A stretch of 27,770 nucleotides of DNA from an uncultured Lachnospiraceae bacterium (GTDB lineage Bacteria; Bacillota; Clostridia; Lachnospirales; Lachnospiraceae), in the NCBI GenBank assembly GCA_910588215.1, contig CAJUQJ010000049.1:1-27770 (forward strand), in the 5' to 3' direction. Below the pieces are notes generated by a model, which worked only from the letters and a program-made list of their open reading frames with translations, had not been told where the DNA came from and did no database searches. Of this stretch, positions 16,271 through 23,887 are shown piece by piece (position 1 is the stretch's first letter; each line of letters opens with the position of its first letter). Made by a program: the position numbers and the translations under genes.

Positions 16271-16618
16271 ATGAAAACACGAATCAAAAAATTACGATTA
16301 GAGAAAAAATTATCACAGCAGGCTTTGGCGAAAGATTTAAACCTGAACCAATCCACACTGAGTAAGATCGAATGTGGGATATCCACTCCGGATGCCTCCC
16401 TCGTATGCGATCTTTCACGCTTCTTTCATGTCTCTACAGACTATGTTTTGTATCTTGCCGAAGAACGTCTTAACGCAGATTTATTGCTGGCAAACGACAA
16501 GTTCCACTTGAAAAAATATCGAAACCATATGTCTATGTATCAACAGTTAAGTCCCTGGCAGCAGAGGGCATGTGACAACTTTGTGCAAAATATGCTGGGA
16601 CTCGACATACAGCCCTGA
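16271..16618 (+). CDS. XRE family helix-turn-helix regulator
   Basis: 115 residues. The N-terminal HTH_3 domain (about 5-60) has LRLEKKLSQQALAKDLNLNQ with a clear recognition helix (STLSKIECG). A short C-terminal helical part (about 75-115) may dimerise. The start has a purine-rich site (AAGGGTAAAGAG). Upstream, AAATATTC (16187-16194) and GAATATTT (16222-16229) form an inverted repeat that could be an operator. The neighbouring exonuclease gene is divergent. Targets are unknown. Confidence 0.88.
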   Translation: MKTRIKKLRLEKKLSQQALAKDLNLNQSTLSKIECGISTPDASLVCDLSRFFHVSTDYVLYLAEERLNADLLLANDKFHLKKYRNHMSMYQQLSPWQQRACDNFVQNMLGLDIQP

Positions 16619-16764
16619 TTCCCGTGACCAAATTGCAAAAACTTGTTTTGTATAGAAAATGCATTTCTATCAGATTGGCAGAGCAATCCCCATAAACCAA
16701 AAGAACCACCTTCTTTTCTGCCAAGACTGATCTACGCGTCGGTATTCATACCGCGTGTCTAAAA

Positions 16765-16786
16765 GGCGAGATCGAAAGATCCCGCC
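16765..16786 (-). terminator. Intrinsic terminator of galT
   Basis: On the minus strand GGCGGGATC and GATCTCGCC form a 9-bp stem (one G-U pair) with a TTTC loop, followed by TTTTAG. On the plus strand the same stem has an A-C mismatch, so it suits the minus-strand gene galT, which ends at 16817. Confidence 0.75.
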
Positions 16787-16816
16787 TCATTTCTACTCTA
16801 TTTTGATAAATGAACC

Positions 16817-18322
16817 CTAACAATTCAAAGACTCTATAAATCTGTCGAATGCCGCCTGGCCTTCCTCGTTCCTCTTATACACGCCGGAATCCTCCAGCAC
16901 CTGCATAAACACATTCCCGATCTCCTTATGGATAATATCCATTACCGTATCTTTATTGATCTGTGGATATCTTGGCAGAAATTCCTCCACCCAATCGGCA
17001 TGTTTCTCTAACAGTTCATCCTTCCTAAGATCTGCCCCGGAAAGGATCGCCTCCGCCAGCTTCTCCATCTCATCCTTCAATCTGGCAGGCAGTACCGCCA
17101 GACCCATCACCTCGATCAGACCGATATTCTCCTTCTTGATATGGTGCAGGTTCGCATGAGGATGATACACGCCCAGAGGATGTTCTTCTGTCGTAATGTT
17201 ATTGCGCAGCACCAGATCCAGCTCGAACTTCTCGCCTCTTTTCCTGGCGATGGGTGTGATCGTATTATGAGGCTCCCCATCGGTCTCGGCAAAGATAAAT
17301 GCCGCCTCATCACTGTAACCTCTCCAGGCACTTAAGATCACGTCCGCCAACGCCACCAGCCTGCCGGAATCTGCGGCTGAGATCCGGATCACGGACATGG
17401 GCCAGTTCACGATTCCGGCTTCCACATCCTCAAATCCCTTGACCTTAAAGGTTCTCTCCACCTGTGCTCTCGCCATGGCAAACTCATAATGTCCGCCCTG
17501 GAAATGGTCATGGCTTAAGATAGAACCGCCCACGATCGGCAGATCCGCATTGGAACCCACAAAATAATGCGGGAACTGCTTTACGAAATCAAACAGCTTG
17601 CAAAAGGTATCATGCTCAATCTTCATCGGGATATGCTGTGAATTGAACACTATGCAATGTTCATTGTAGTATACATAAGGAGAATACTGGAATCCCCAGC
17701 GGCTGCCATTAATCACCACCGGGATCACCCTATGGTTCTGTCTCGCCGGATGATTCACGCGCCCCGCATAGCCCTCATTCTCCATGCAGAGCAGGCACTT
17801 CGGATAGCCGCTTTGCTTCGCAGTCTTGGCCGCCGCGATGGCCTTGGGATCCTTCTCCGGTTTGGACAGATTGATGGTGATATCCAGATTGCCATACTTC
17901 GTGGCCGCGACCCACTTCTGGTCCTTCTTGATCCGGTATCTTCTGATATAATCCGTATCCTGGCTCAACTTATAGAAATAATCCGTCGCCTCCATCGGGC
18001 TTTTCTCATATCTGGTCTCGAACTCCGAGATCACCTCGCTGGGCCTGGGCACCAGCATACTCATGATCTTCGTGTCAAACAGATCCCGGTATACAATACT
18101 GTTCTCCGTCATGATGCCCTGTGCGTAAGCATAGTCCATCATCTGTGCCAGTACCTTTTCCAGTTCCTCCACGCTCATGCTCACTTCTTCGCTGCATTCT
18201 TCCAACTCATCCAGCCGGAAAAGCTCCAGAAGCCTGTTGGTCGTATAAATCTTATCCGCTTCCGTGATCAGGCCTGTCTGCAGCCCATATTGTACCAGTT
18301 GTCTAATATTTCTCTGTATCAT
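16817..18322 (-). CDS. galT: Galactose-1-phosphate uridylyltransferase, class II
   Basis: 501 residues, the length of the Firmicute GalT class II type rather than the shorter E. coli form. GalT moves UMP between glucose-1-phosphate and galactose-1-phosphate in the Leloir pathway. The active-site region reads SNADLPIVGGSILSHDHFQG with its histidines, and NHPARQNHRVIPVVINGSRWGFQYSPYVYYNEHC upstream of it is equally typical; PLGVYHPHANLHHIKKENIGLIEVMG lies near the C-terminus. It follows galK by 121 bases on the same strand and ends in an intrinsic terminator, so galK-galT is one operon. galE is not in the window. Confidence 0.96.
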   Translation of the reverse strand: MIQRNIRQLVQYGLQTGLITEADKIYTTNRLLELFRLDELEECSEEVSMSVEELEKVLAQMMDYAYAQGIMTENSIVYRDLFDTKIMSMLVPRPSEVISEFETRYEKSPMEATDYFYKLSQDTDYIRRYRIKKDQKWVAATKYGNLDITINLSKPEKDPKAIAAAKTAKQSGYPKCLLCMENEGYAGRVNHPARQNHRVIPVVINGSRWGFQYSPYVYYNEHCIVFNSQHIPMKIEHDTFCKLFDFVKQFPHYFVGSNADLPIVGGSILSHDHFQGGHYEFAMARAQVERTFKVKGFEDVEAGIVNWPMSVIRISAADSGRLVALADVILSAWRGYSDEAAFIFAETDGEPHNTITPIARKRGEKFELDLVLRNNITTEEHPLGVYHPHANLHHIKKENIGLIEVMGLAVLPARLKDEMEKLAEAILSGADLRKDELLEKHADWVEEFLPRYPQINKDTVMDIIHKEIGNVFMQVLEDSGVYKRNEEGQAAFDRFIESLNC

Positions 18323-18443
18323 ACTTCCTCGCCTCTCCTATTCTTAAACGTGTCGTCTGCAGCCCTGTGTCCTATACGGAAGCCTCCGGATCGATCGCCT
18401 GCCGTCTATATGGCTGCCCCTGCGGATCTCGTCCATCTGCTGT

Positions 18444-19607
18444 TTACAGTCTGCGCGGTCCGTCTCCGATCTCCACCACATAGAAATCAGCCGTCTTGCC
18501 CACGCGTTCTATATATGCTGCGCCGACCTTGTCCTTAAAGGTATCCACCGCCTCGTCACGCACGATGCTCACGGTACAGCCGCCGAAGCCGCCGCCTGTG
18601 ATGCGGGATCCGATCACACCGTCCACCTTCCATGCTTCTTCCACCAACACATCAATCTCCTCGCAGGATACCGCATAGTCGTCACGCAGCGATACATGGG
18701 AAGCATTCATCAGCTCGCCGAATAACTTTAAATCATTGTTCTTCAGCGCCTCCACCGCACGGATCGTTCTCTGGTTCTCATAAACTGCATGTTTCGCTCT
18801 CTTCACGCGCACCTCGTTCTTGATCGCACCCTTATGAGCCTCGAACTGTTCTTCGGTCAAGTCACCCAGTCCCTTGATATCCACTACCGTCTGTAATTCT
18901 TCCAATGCCTTCTCGCACTCGCTTCTTCGCTCATTGTAAGCCGAATTGACAAGCGAATGTTTCACATTGCTGTTAGTCACCACGATCTTCGCACCGTTCA
19001 GCACGAGCGGCGCATATTCATAAGACAGATCCGCCGTATCCAGGAAAATGGCGTTGTCCTTTTTCCCCATAGCGGAAGCAAACTGATCCATGATACCGCA
19101 GTTCATACCGTTAAAATTATTCTCCGAATACTGGCCAATCTTCGCCAACTCTACATTCGACACATCAAATCCATACAGATCCTTCAGCATATAACCGGTC
19201 ACCACTTCTAAAGATGCGGAAGATGACAATCCGGAACCATTGGGGATATTGCCATACAGCACGATATCCAGCCCACGATCCATCTCCATGCCTCTTCCCG
19301 CAAAAGCCCACATAACTCCCTTCGGGTAATTAGTCCACTCTGCTTCCTTTGCCGGTGTCAGGTCATCCAAGCTGCCCTCGATCACGCCCAACCTGTCGAA
19401 ATTCATAGAATAAAATGTTAACTTCCTGTCTGTCCTTTTCCGAGCGGCAACATAGGTACCGATCGTCAATGCGCAGGGAAAAACATGACCTCCATTATAA
19501 TCTGTATGTTCCCCGATCAAATTCACACGTCCCGGCGCAAAATAAACATTAACGCCCTGTGTATCCCCATATAGTTCCCCAAACTTCTTCAATACTTCTT
19601 CCTTCAT
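18444..19607 (-). CDS. galK: Galactokinase
   Basis: 387 residues, a GHMP kinase. The galactokinase signature FAPGRVNLIGEHTDYNGG lies at about 23-40. The ATP-binding motif IPNGSGLSSSASLE is at 121-134. The third motif, GSRITGGGFGGCTVSIV, is near residue 340. The enzyme phosphorylates galactose as the first Leloir step. The start follows GGAGGG. It is the first gene of the galK-galT unit, read from the promoter at 19754-19782 and probably controlled by the AraC-type protein upstream. Confidence 0.97.
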   Translation of the reverse strand: MKEEVLKKFGELYGDTQGVNVYFAPGRVNLIGEHTDYNGGHVFPCALTIGTYVAARKRTDRKLTFYSMNFDRLGVIEGSLDDLTPAKEAEWTNYPKGVMWAFAGRGMEMDRGLDIVLYGNIPNGSGLSSSASLEVVTGYMLKDLYGFDVSNVELAKIGQYSENNFNGMNCGIMDQFASAMGKKDNAIFLDTADLSYEYAPLVLNGAKIVVTNSNVKHSLVNSAYNERRSECEKALEELQTVVDIKGLGDLTEEQFEAHKGAIKNEVRVKRAKHAVYENQRTIRAVEALKNNDLKLFGELMNASHVSLRDDYAVSCEEIDVLVEEAWKVDGVIGSRITGGGFGGCTVSIVRDEAVDTFKDKVGAAYIERVGKTADFYVVEIGDGPRRL

Positions 19608-19753
19608 TGAAATACCCTCCTTCTCTTATTCCTGTTTTGTGACCTCTTAGCCACTGGCATTCGCGCCACGCAAAGCCGTCCATCCCGTTTCCTTGACTTC
19701 TGTAAATATGTTATGAACTTATTGCTATCATATAAAAAAGTAGCTATAACTTA

Positions 19754-19782
19754 AATATCTCATTGTTACACAAACCTGTCAA
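19754..19782 (-). promoter_or_regulatory. Promoter of galK-galT
   Basis: On the minus strand TTGACA (19782-19777), 17 nt, GATATT (19759-19754). The -35 is perfect and the -10 weak, which suits activator control. About 145 bases separate the -10 from the galK start. Confidence 0.6.
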
Positions 19783-19786
19783 AATG

Positions 19787-19807
19787 TTACAAAGGTATCC
19801 TTTGTAA
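19787..19807. promoter_or_regulatory. 21-bp palindrome upstream of the gal promoter
   Basis: TTACAAAGG (19787-19795) and CCTTTGTAA (19799-19807) are perfect inverted arms with a 3-nt centre. It lies 4 bases upstream of the -35 box and directly behind the AraC gene stop (19811). The three-base centre and the lack of a following T run make a terminator unlikely. It looks like an operator for a regulator of galK-galT, possibly the AraC protein. Confidence 0.5.
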
Positions 19808-19810
19808 AGG

Positions 19811-20710
19811 TCACTTAAGACTGTTGATCTGGTTGATAAAGTCCTCCACCTCTTTCAGATATGCTTTATTGCGTCTCGTTTCCCCCTTCTGCATCTCTTT
19901 GCGGTAAGCCGTAGGAGACATCTTTTTCATCTGCCGGAAGGCTTTGGTGAACACGAGCGGATCATGATAGCCGCAGGATAAAGCAATGCTCTCGATGGGC
20001 AGTGAAGTTAACTGCAGCAGTTCCATCGCCTTAGTTATGCGGAACGCCGTCAGGAACTGTTGCGGAGACATGCCTATGGAATTCTGGAAAAGCGTATACA
20101 GATAGCTTCGATTGATACAGACATACTTCGCCACATCTGTCACCTTGATGGAATTGCAGTAATTACTCTGGATAAAAGAGACAGCTTTACGAACATAAGT
20201 GTTTGCTCTATCAGTTTCGTTCTTCTCCTCCATCTTGGTCCCTTCCGCGATGACGGATAAGAAGATACCTAACTGTCCGTTGCGGCGCAGATCGTTGGAC
20301 AACCCGAAAGTGTTATGCTCCATCATATCCTTTACGATCTGATACAGCTGTTGTGAGTCCTCCGACCGAAAAACGGGCTGTCTCACAGACAGCCCGATAT
20401 TCCTCACATATTCCGCCGCCTGGGTACCGCTGAAGCCTACCCATACATAAGTCCACGGATCACTTTCATCTGCCTGATAGAATGCCAGTTCATCGGGTGT
20501 GATCAAAAACCCGTATCCCGCTTCCAGCGGATACTCCTTTCCCCCGATGGAAAATCTTCCCTTCCCACTCAATATGTAATGAACCAGATAATGTGGCTTC
20601 AGTGCCGGTCCGAAACTATGCAATCCCTCCGTCCGAGAAAGCCCGCAGCAGTTCACATACAGGCTGCCCGTCCGCTCCCCGGCAAATTCCAGTTTGTAAG
20701 CTTTTTCCAT
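19811..20710 (-). CDS. AraC family regulator with cupin sensor domain
   Basis: 299 residues. The N-terminal half is a cupin-like sugar-sensing domain with HYLVHYILSGKGRFSIGGKEY and GYGFLITPDELAFYQADE. The C-terminal half holds two helix-turn-helix motifs: IKVTDVAKYVCINRSYLYTLFQ and LPIESIALSCGYHDPLVFTKAFRQ, ending in the family signature KMSPTAYRKEM. This organisation is that of sugar-catabolism activators. The galK-galT operon lies directly downstream on the same strand after its own promoter and palindrome. The inducer is probably galactose or a galactoside (inference). Confidence 0.93.
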   Translation of the reverse strand: MEKAYKLEFAGERTGSLYVNCCGLSRTEGLHSFGPALKPHYLVHYILSGKGRFSIGGKEYPLEAGYGFLITPDELAFYQADESDPWTYVWVGFSGTQAAEYVRNIGLSVRQPVFRSEDSQQLYQIVKDMMEHNTFGLSNDLRRNGQLGIFLSVIAEGTKMEEKNETDRANTYVRKAVSFIQSNYCNSIKVTDVAKYVCINRSYLYTLFQNSIGMSPQQFLTAFRITKAMELLQLTSLPIESIALSCGYHDPLVFTKAFRQMKKMSPTAYRKEMQKGETRRNKAYLKEVEDFINQINSLK

Positions 20711-20879
20711 AAGTTTCCCCTGTTTACAAGACTTTGCGCTATGCCAGCCTCAAAATATATATCCTTTCTGCTTTCTGCCATTTTTGTTCACTCCTTATTC
20801 TCTTGATTATATCCCAAATCTTTGAGAATGGGCTGTCAACTTTTTAATACCACATTATTCACATGCACTTATACGACCT

Positions 20880-21464
20880 TTACTTTATAGTCTCACGCCA
20901 CCGTATCGCGATCGCCTTACAGCCTTCATAATCAAACTTGCTCAATGCCGAAACCAACTCTTCTCGGTAGGAATCAAACTCATCCGACTCATACTCCGTA
21001 ATCTTTGCGACAATCTCTTCTGCGCGAACGGAATCATAGGCTTCCAGGCTGCTCACAAGCCGTATAATATGCTCTTCCACTGCTTCCCGATCAAAGGGAC
21101 GCTTTTCCTTCCCCGCTTCCTGTTCCTCCTTTGCACAATACGATCTGATCACAGGATATAATTCTCGATAAGCCGTCAGCAGGCCTGGCGTCTTAATGCG
21201 GATCTGTTCCCACTCACACCTTTTCCCATACTCCTCCAGCTCTTTCGCCTGATCGGAGAGTTCCTGCGCTCCGATGGTGCGGGAGGTGCTTTTCAGTGAG
21301 TGCACTTCTATTGTAAAGGTCTCTATATCCTCCGCTGCCAGAGCCCGCTCTACTGCCTGCGCCTGTTCTTCAATGCCATCCGCATAATCCGTTAAGATCT
21401 CCCGGTACAGTTCTTCATCCTCCCCGGCATATTGCAATCCTACAGTCTCATCGATTCCCCTCAT
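20880..21464 (-). CDS. HPt phosphotransfer domain protein
   Basis: 194 residues from the ATG at 21464, which overlaps the stop of the receiver gene (ATGA) after GGAGGAAGT. The N-terminal helical bundle (about 10-110) is an HPt domain with the phospho-accepting His55 in EVHSLKSTSRTIGAQELS. The C-terminal part (about 115-194) is a second helical segment with EEHIIRLVSSLEAYDSVRAEEIV and a SKFDYEGCKAIA pattern. HPt proteins pass phosphate between receivers in multi-step relays. Together with the adjacent receiver it makes a relay pair that lacks a kinase in this window. Confidence 0.88.
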   Translation of the reverse strand: MRGIDETVGLQYAGEDEELYREILTDYADGIEEQAQAVERALAAEDIETFTIEVHSLKSTSRTIGAQELSDQAKELEEYGKRCEWEQIRIKTPGLLTAYRELYPVIRSYCAKEEQEAGKEKRPFDREAVEEHIIRLVSSLEAYDSVRAEEIVAKITEYESDEFDSYREELVSALSKFDYEGCKAIAIRWRETIK

Positions 21465-21832
21465 CCCAACACTTCCTCCATCTTGGCAAGCAGAGCCGCC
21501 TTCGCCACCGGCTTTACAAGATACCCTGCCGGATGCAGCGCCAGGCATTCACTGATCGTGTTCGTGTCCGTTTGCCCCGTGAGAAAAAAGACCGGGATGT
21601 TCTTCATCTCCACCCTGCTCTGCATATCCTTTAAAACAGCCGCCCCGTTATGGACAGGCATCAAATAGTCCAAAAGGATCAGGTCCGGTGTATATTTCGT
21701 CAGAAAATCTACCGCTGCCTTCCCGGAACTGACTAACGTCACCTTATACTTCTCCTGTAAATAATAGCGAAGTGTCTTAAGCGTGACCGGATCGTCATCC
21801 ACGATCAGAATATGCTGTCTTCTAACTTCCAT
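21461..21832 (-). CDS. Stand-alone CheY-like receiver
   Basis: 123 residues from the ATG at 21832; an upstream ATG at 21865 has no clear ribosome site. It is a single receiver domain: HILIVDDDPVTLKTLRYYLQ with the acidic pocket at 12-14, phospho-acceptor Asp55 in LILLDYLMP, a Thr in FFLTGQTD and the conserved Lys in YLVKP. There is no output domain. It is translationally coupled to the HPt gene. A hybrid kinase would be expected upstream, but the mobile element begins there. Confidence 0.92.
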   Translation of the reverse strand: MEVRRQHILIVDDDPVTLKTLRYYLQEKYKVTLVSSGKAAVDFLTKYTPDLILLDYLMPVHNGAAVLKDMQSRVEMKNIPVFFLTGQTDTNTISECLALHPAGYLVKPVAKAALLAKMEEVLG

Positions 21833-22036
21833 ATGCCTTACACCGCCTTTCCCTGTTATGGTCATCCAAACTATCCGATTCTTGTACCCTTGTCATCCAT
21901 GCAGCCTCCCGGACGGTAGGCTGTGTAAGATGGGGTTTAACTATAGATACAAGCCCTCTTATATTTATATTGTATCATTGTAATACCTGTCTTTCTATGT
22001 TTTTTTCACTTTAATCGGAAAATTTAGGTTCATTGT
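21833..22036. other. Junction between chromosome and mobile element, no gene seen
   Basis: No gene of useful length is visible. CAGCCT (21902-21907) and AGGCTG (21917-21922) form a short inverted repeat behind the receiver gene start. Base composition drops to AT-rich between about 21950 and 22040, and all genes to the right are on the plus strand with mobile-element content. The attachment site cannot be identified because the other end of the element is outside the window. Confidence 0.4.
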
Positions 22037-22143
22037 AAAATAAGATGCGACAAGGGAAATATACTCTAAAGCATCTTATTTTTAACAGAAAATAAGAGAG
22101 TGCTACAAGAGAATTAAAAAACTCTTGTGGGCACTCTTTTTTT
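22037..22143 (+). promoter_or_regulatory. Leader with alternative hairpins and intrinsic terminator (attenuator-like)
   Basis: Segment A, AAAATAAGATGC (22037-22048), pairs perfectly with segment B, GCATCTTATTTT (22071-22082). Part of B (CTTATTTT, 22075-22082) can instead pair with segment C, AAAATAAG (22089-22096). A terminator follows: AGAGTGC (22097-22103) with GCACTCT (22131-22137), nested ACAAGAG/CTCTTGT, then a T7 run. ACTCT in the A-B loop (22063-22067) can pair with the terminator's left arm, a possible antiterminator. The first mobile-element gene starts 34 bases later. Confidence 0.6.
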
Positions 22144-22176
22144 ATTTCACCAAAAGCAGAAAGGAGATAAAGGGGC

Positions 22177-22359
22177 ATGAGGAAAGGAAATAGACGGCTG
22201 AACTTCACGGACCGCCAGACCATTGAGAGGATGCACGCAGCAGGGGTAAAGGTTTCTGCTATTGCGGATGAAGTGGGAGTGCATAGGGCAACTATCTACA
22301 ATGAATTGAAACGTGGTGGAGAGCCTTACCGGGCAGAGGTAGCACAGAAAGCATTATAG
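22177..22359 (+). CDS. Small helix-turn-helix protein
   Basis: 60 residues from an ATG after AAAGGAGATAAAGG. The protein is essentially one HTH_38-like domain: RLNFTDRQTIERMHAAGVKVSAIADE followed by the recognition helix VHRATIYNELKRGG, as at the N-terminus of IS30-type transposases. There is no catalytic part, so this is a regulator or a recruited DNA-binding domain, not a transposase. It is the first gene of the mobile-element run and follows the attenuator-like leader. Confidence 0.78.
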   Translation: MRKGNRRLNFTDRQTIERMHAAGVKVSAIADEVGVHRATIYNELKRGGEPYRAEVAQKAL

Positions 22360-22378
22360 GCCAGGCGGCAGCAGGGCA

Positions 22379-22399
22379 GGAAGCGAGGAACTTAACATG
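22379..22399 (+). repeat. Gene-start repeat module, copy 1
   Basis: AAGCGAGGAACTTAACATG (22381-22399) is identical to 23488-23506. Both copies carry the ribosome site and the start codon of the gene that follows, and AAGAATATG recurs just after each start. Confidence 0.7.
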
Positions 22400-22537
22400 A
22401 AAGAATATGAAGTTGAAGTGGTAAGCAGTGAAACGCTTTATATTTTCGCTGAAAGCGAAGAGGAAGCGGAAGAAAAGGCGGCAGAAGAAACAAACTTTTC
22501 TTCCGTGGATTATTGCAAAGTAGTGGGGGAGAGGTAA
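22397..22537 (+). CDS. DpnD/PcfM-like small protein
   Basis: 46 residues, too short for most gene finders. The pattern EYEVEVVSSETLYIFAESEE with a following EAEEKAAEE helix and a C-terminal VDYCKVV strand matches the DpnD/PcfM group of small proteins found on plasmids, integrative elements and next to DpnII-type genes. Their function is not known. The start lies in the repeated gene-start module, and the gene ends 5 bases before the PP-loop protein gene, so they are coupled. Confidence 0.65.
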   Translation: MKEYEVEVVSSETLYIFAESEEEAEEKAAEETNFSSVDYCKVVGER

Positions 22538-22542
22538 AAAGG

Positions 22543-23481
22543 ATGGATAAGGAACACAACGCAATAGAACTAATCAAGATGGCTTCCAATATGTCTATAA
22601 GGTATTATGAAAAGCCTATTGTTTGTACATATTCCGGCGGAAAGGATAGTGATGTTTTACTGGAATTGTTTTTGCGTTCTGGGGTTGAATTTGAGGTACA
22701 CAATAGCCATACCACGGCGGATGCACCACAGACAGTTTATCATATTCGGGATAAATTCAGACGGTTGGAAGAAAAAGGGATTAAATGCACGATTCAACGC
22801 CCCGTGATGTCAATGTGGCAGCTTATACCGTTTGAGAAGATGCCGCCTACCAGGACGGCAAGATACTGTTGTTCCTATCTGAAAGAAACAGCTTGTGAAA
22901 ACAGGATGATTTCAACGGGGGTAAGATGGGATGAAAGCAATGCACGAAAGGAACGTGGCCCCCTGGAAGTAATCGCTAGAAAAAAGAAAGATAAATTGGT
23001 TTTACAGAGAAGTGACATATATGAGGACGAACCAGAGGAAAATACACAGATATCCCTATTTGATGAAGAGCCAGGCGAGACCATGCTGATGAATGACAAT
23101 ACAAAAAAACGGCTGATGTTTGAAAGGTGCCAGTTAAAAGCGAAAAGCGTATGCAATCCAATCGTGGATTGGACCAATAAGGAATTATGGGACTATATAA
23201 ATGCGGAGCATATAGAAACTAATCCTTTATATAGATGTGGTTTTTCGAGGGTTGGGTGTATCGGCTGCCCAATGGCGGATAAACAACGGTATTTTCAGTT
23301 TTCCCATTTTCCGAAGTATCGGCAGTTATATATAAATGCCTTTAAAAGGATGCTGATAGAGATATGGAAAACTGGAAGAAAGACAAGATGGAAAAATGAG
23401 CATGAAGTCTTTGAATGGTGGATGGAAGAAAAGAACATAGAGGGGCAAATGTCTTTAGATGATTACAATTATGAATGGTGA
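22543..23481 (+). CDS. PAPS reductase-like PP-loop protein with Fe-S-type cysteines
   Basis: 312 residues from the ATG at 22543, 8 bases after GAGG. The PP-loop SGGKDS is at 31-36. A Cys-Cys pair (109-110, RYCCSYLKE) and a later CGFSRVGCIGC cluster (Cys232, 239, 242) form the set that binds a 4Fe-4S cluster in assimilatory APS reductases and in DndC-like proteins. Between them lie TGVRWDESNARKERG and an acidic insertion. Such proteins are common on phages and integrative elements, where sulfur transfer to nucleic acid or to a small molecule is suspected but not proven. No dnd genes are present. A cytosine methyltransferase gene lies about 1.2 kb downstream. Confidence 0.85.
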   Translation: MDKEHNAIELIKMASNMSIRYYEKPIVCTYSGGKDSDVLLELFLRSGVEFEVHNSHTTADAPQTVYHIRDKFRRLEEKGIKCTIQRPVMSMWQLIPFEKMPPTRTARYCCSYLKETACENRMISTGVRWDESNARKERGPLEVIARKKKDKLVLQRSDIYEDEPEENTQISLFDEEPGETMLMNDNTKKRLMFERCQLKAKSVCNPIVDWTNKELWDYINAEHIETNPLYRCGFSRVGCIGCPMADKQRYFQFSHFPKYRQLYINAFKRMLIEIWKTGRKTRWKNEHEVFEWWMEEKNIEGQMSLDDYNYEW

Positions 23482-23485
23482 TGCA

Positions 23486-23506
23486 GAAAGCGAGGAACTT
23501 AACATG
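23486..23506 (+). repeat. Gene-start repeat module, copy 2
   Basis: GAAAGCGAGGAACTTAACATG; the last 19 bases equal copy 1 at 22381-22399. Shorter versions (GAAAG, C or A, GAGGA) occur at 24475, 25992, 26651 and 27007, each just ahead of a start codon. Confidence 0.7.
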
Positions 23507-23881
23507 GACAAGAATATGGATTGGATTTATGCCCCGGCAGTTGGGGACCCGGAAGTGGAAAAGTGCATAGAAAGGATAGAAGATGCATTGGGCTTTAAGC
23601 TGTTTACCTGGCAAAAGCATTATCTGATTTACGGGAGGTTTAGGAGATATGGACAGACAACGGCCCAGGTGTTAAGGGATTTGATTGTACCAGGGGAGCC
23701 GTTGGACTATACGAAAAGGCCGCCTTGCAATGCAGAACGCATTTACCGGGAGGAATTAAAAGAGATAAAGAAAAAACTGGATGCCGCCGGAATCACCACA
23801 CGTCCCGTTTTCTTTACCAGAAATGATAAAGAGCGGTACTTAATGAAGAAAGCAAGGCAGCAGGATAAAGAAGATGTATAG
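23504..23881 (+). CDS. Mobile-element protein of unknown function
   Basis: 125 residues from the ATG in the repeated gene-start module; a longer frame starting at 23459 overlaps the previous gene and lacks a ribosome site. A central stretch, ALGFKLFTWQKHYLIYGRFRRYGQTTAQV, resembles the arginine-rich, aromatic pattern of small integrative-element and phage proteins, and the C-terminal third is a charged helix (EELKEIKKKLDAA, KERYLMKKARQQDKEDV). I cannot name the family. A nucleic-acid role is possible from the charge pattern only. Confidence 0.7.
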   Translation: MDKNMDWIYAPAVGDPEVEKCIERIEDALGFKLFTWQKHYLIYGRFRRYGQTTAQVLRDLIVPGEPLDYTKRPPCNAERIYREELKEIKKKLDAAGITTRPVFFTRNDKERYLMKKARQQDKEDV

Positions 23882-23887
23882 CACCAC

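Noticed and set aside
17657..18538. A 293-codon plus-strand frame
   Set aside because: It is antisense to galT and the end of galK, with no ribosome site or motif.
20806..20839. TTGACA/TATAAT promoter for the AraC gene
   Set aside because: Both boxes are perfect on the minus strand but are 22 nt apart. The TATAAT may still work with another -35, so this was left unannotated.
22177..22359. Insertion-sequence transposase
   Set aside because: The HTH looks like an IS30 N-terminus, but there is no DDE domain downstream and no flanking inverted repeats, so it was called a small DNA-binding protein.
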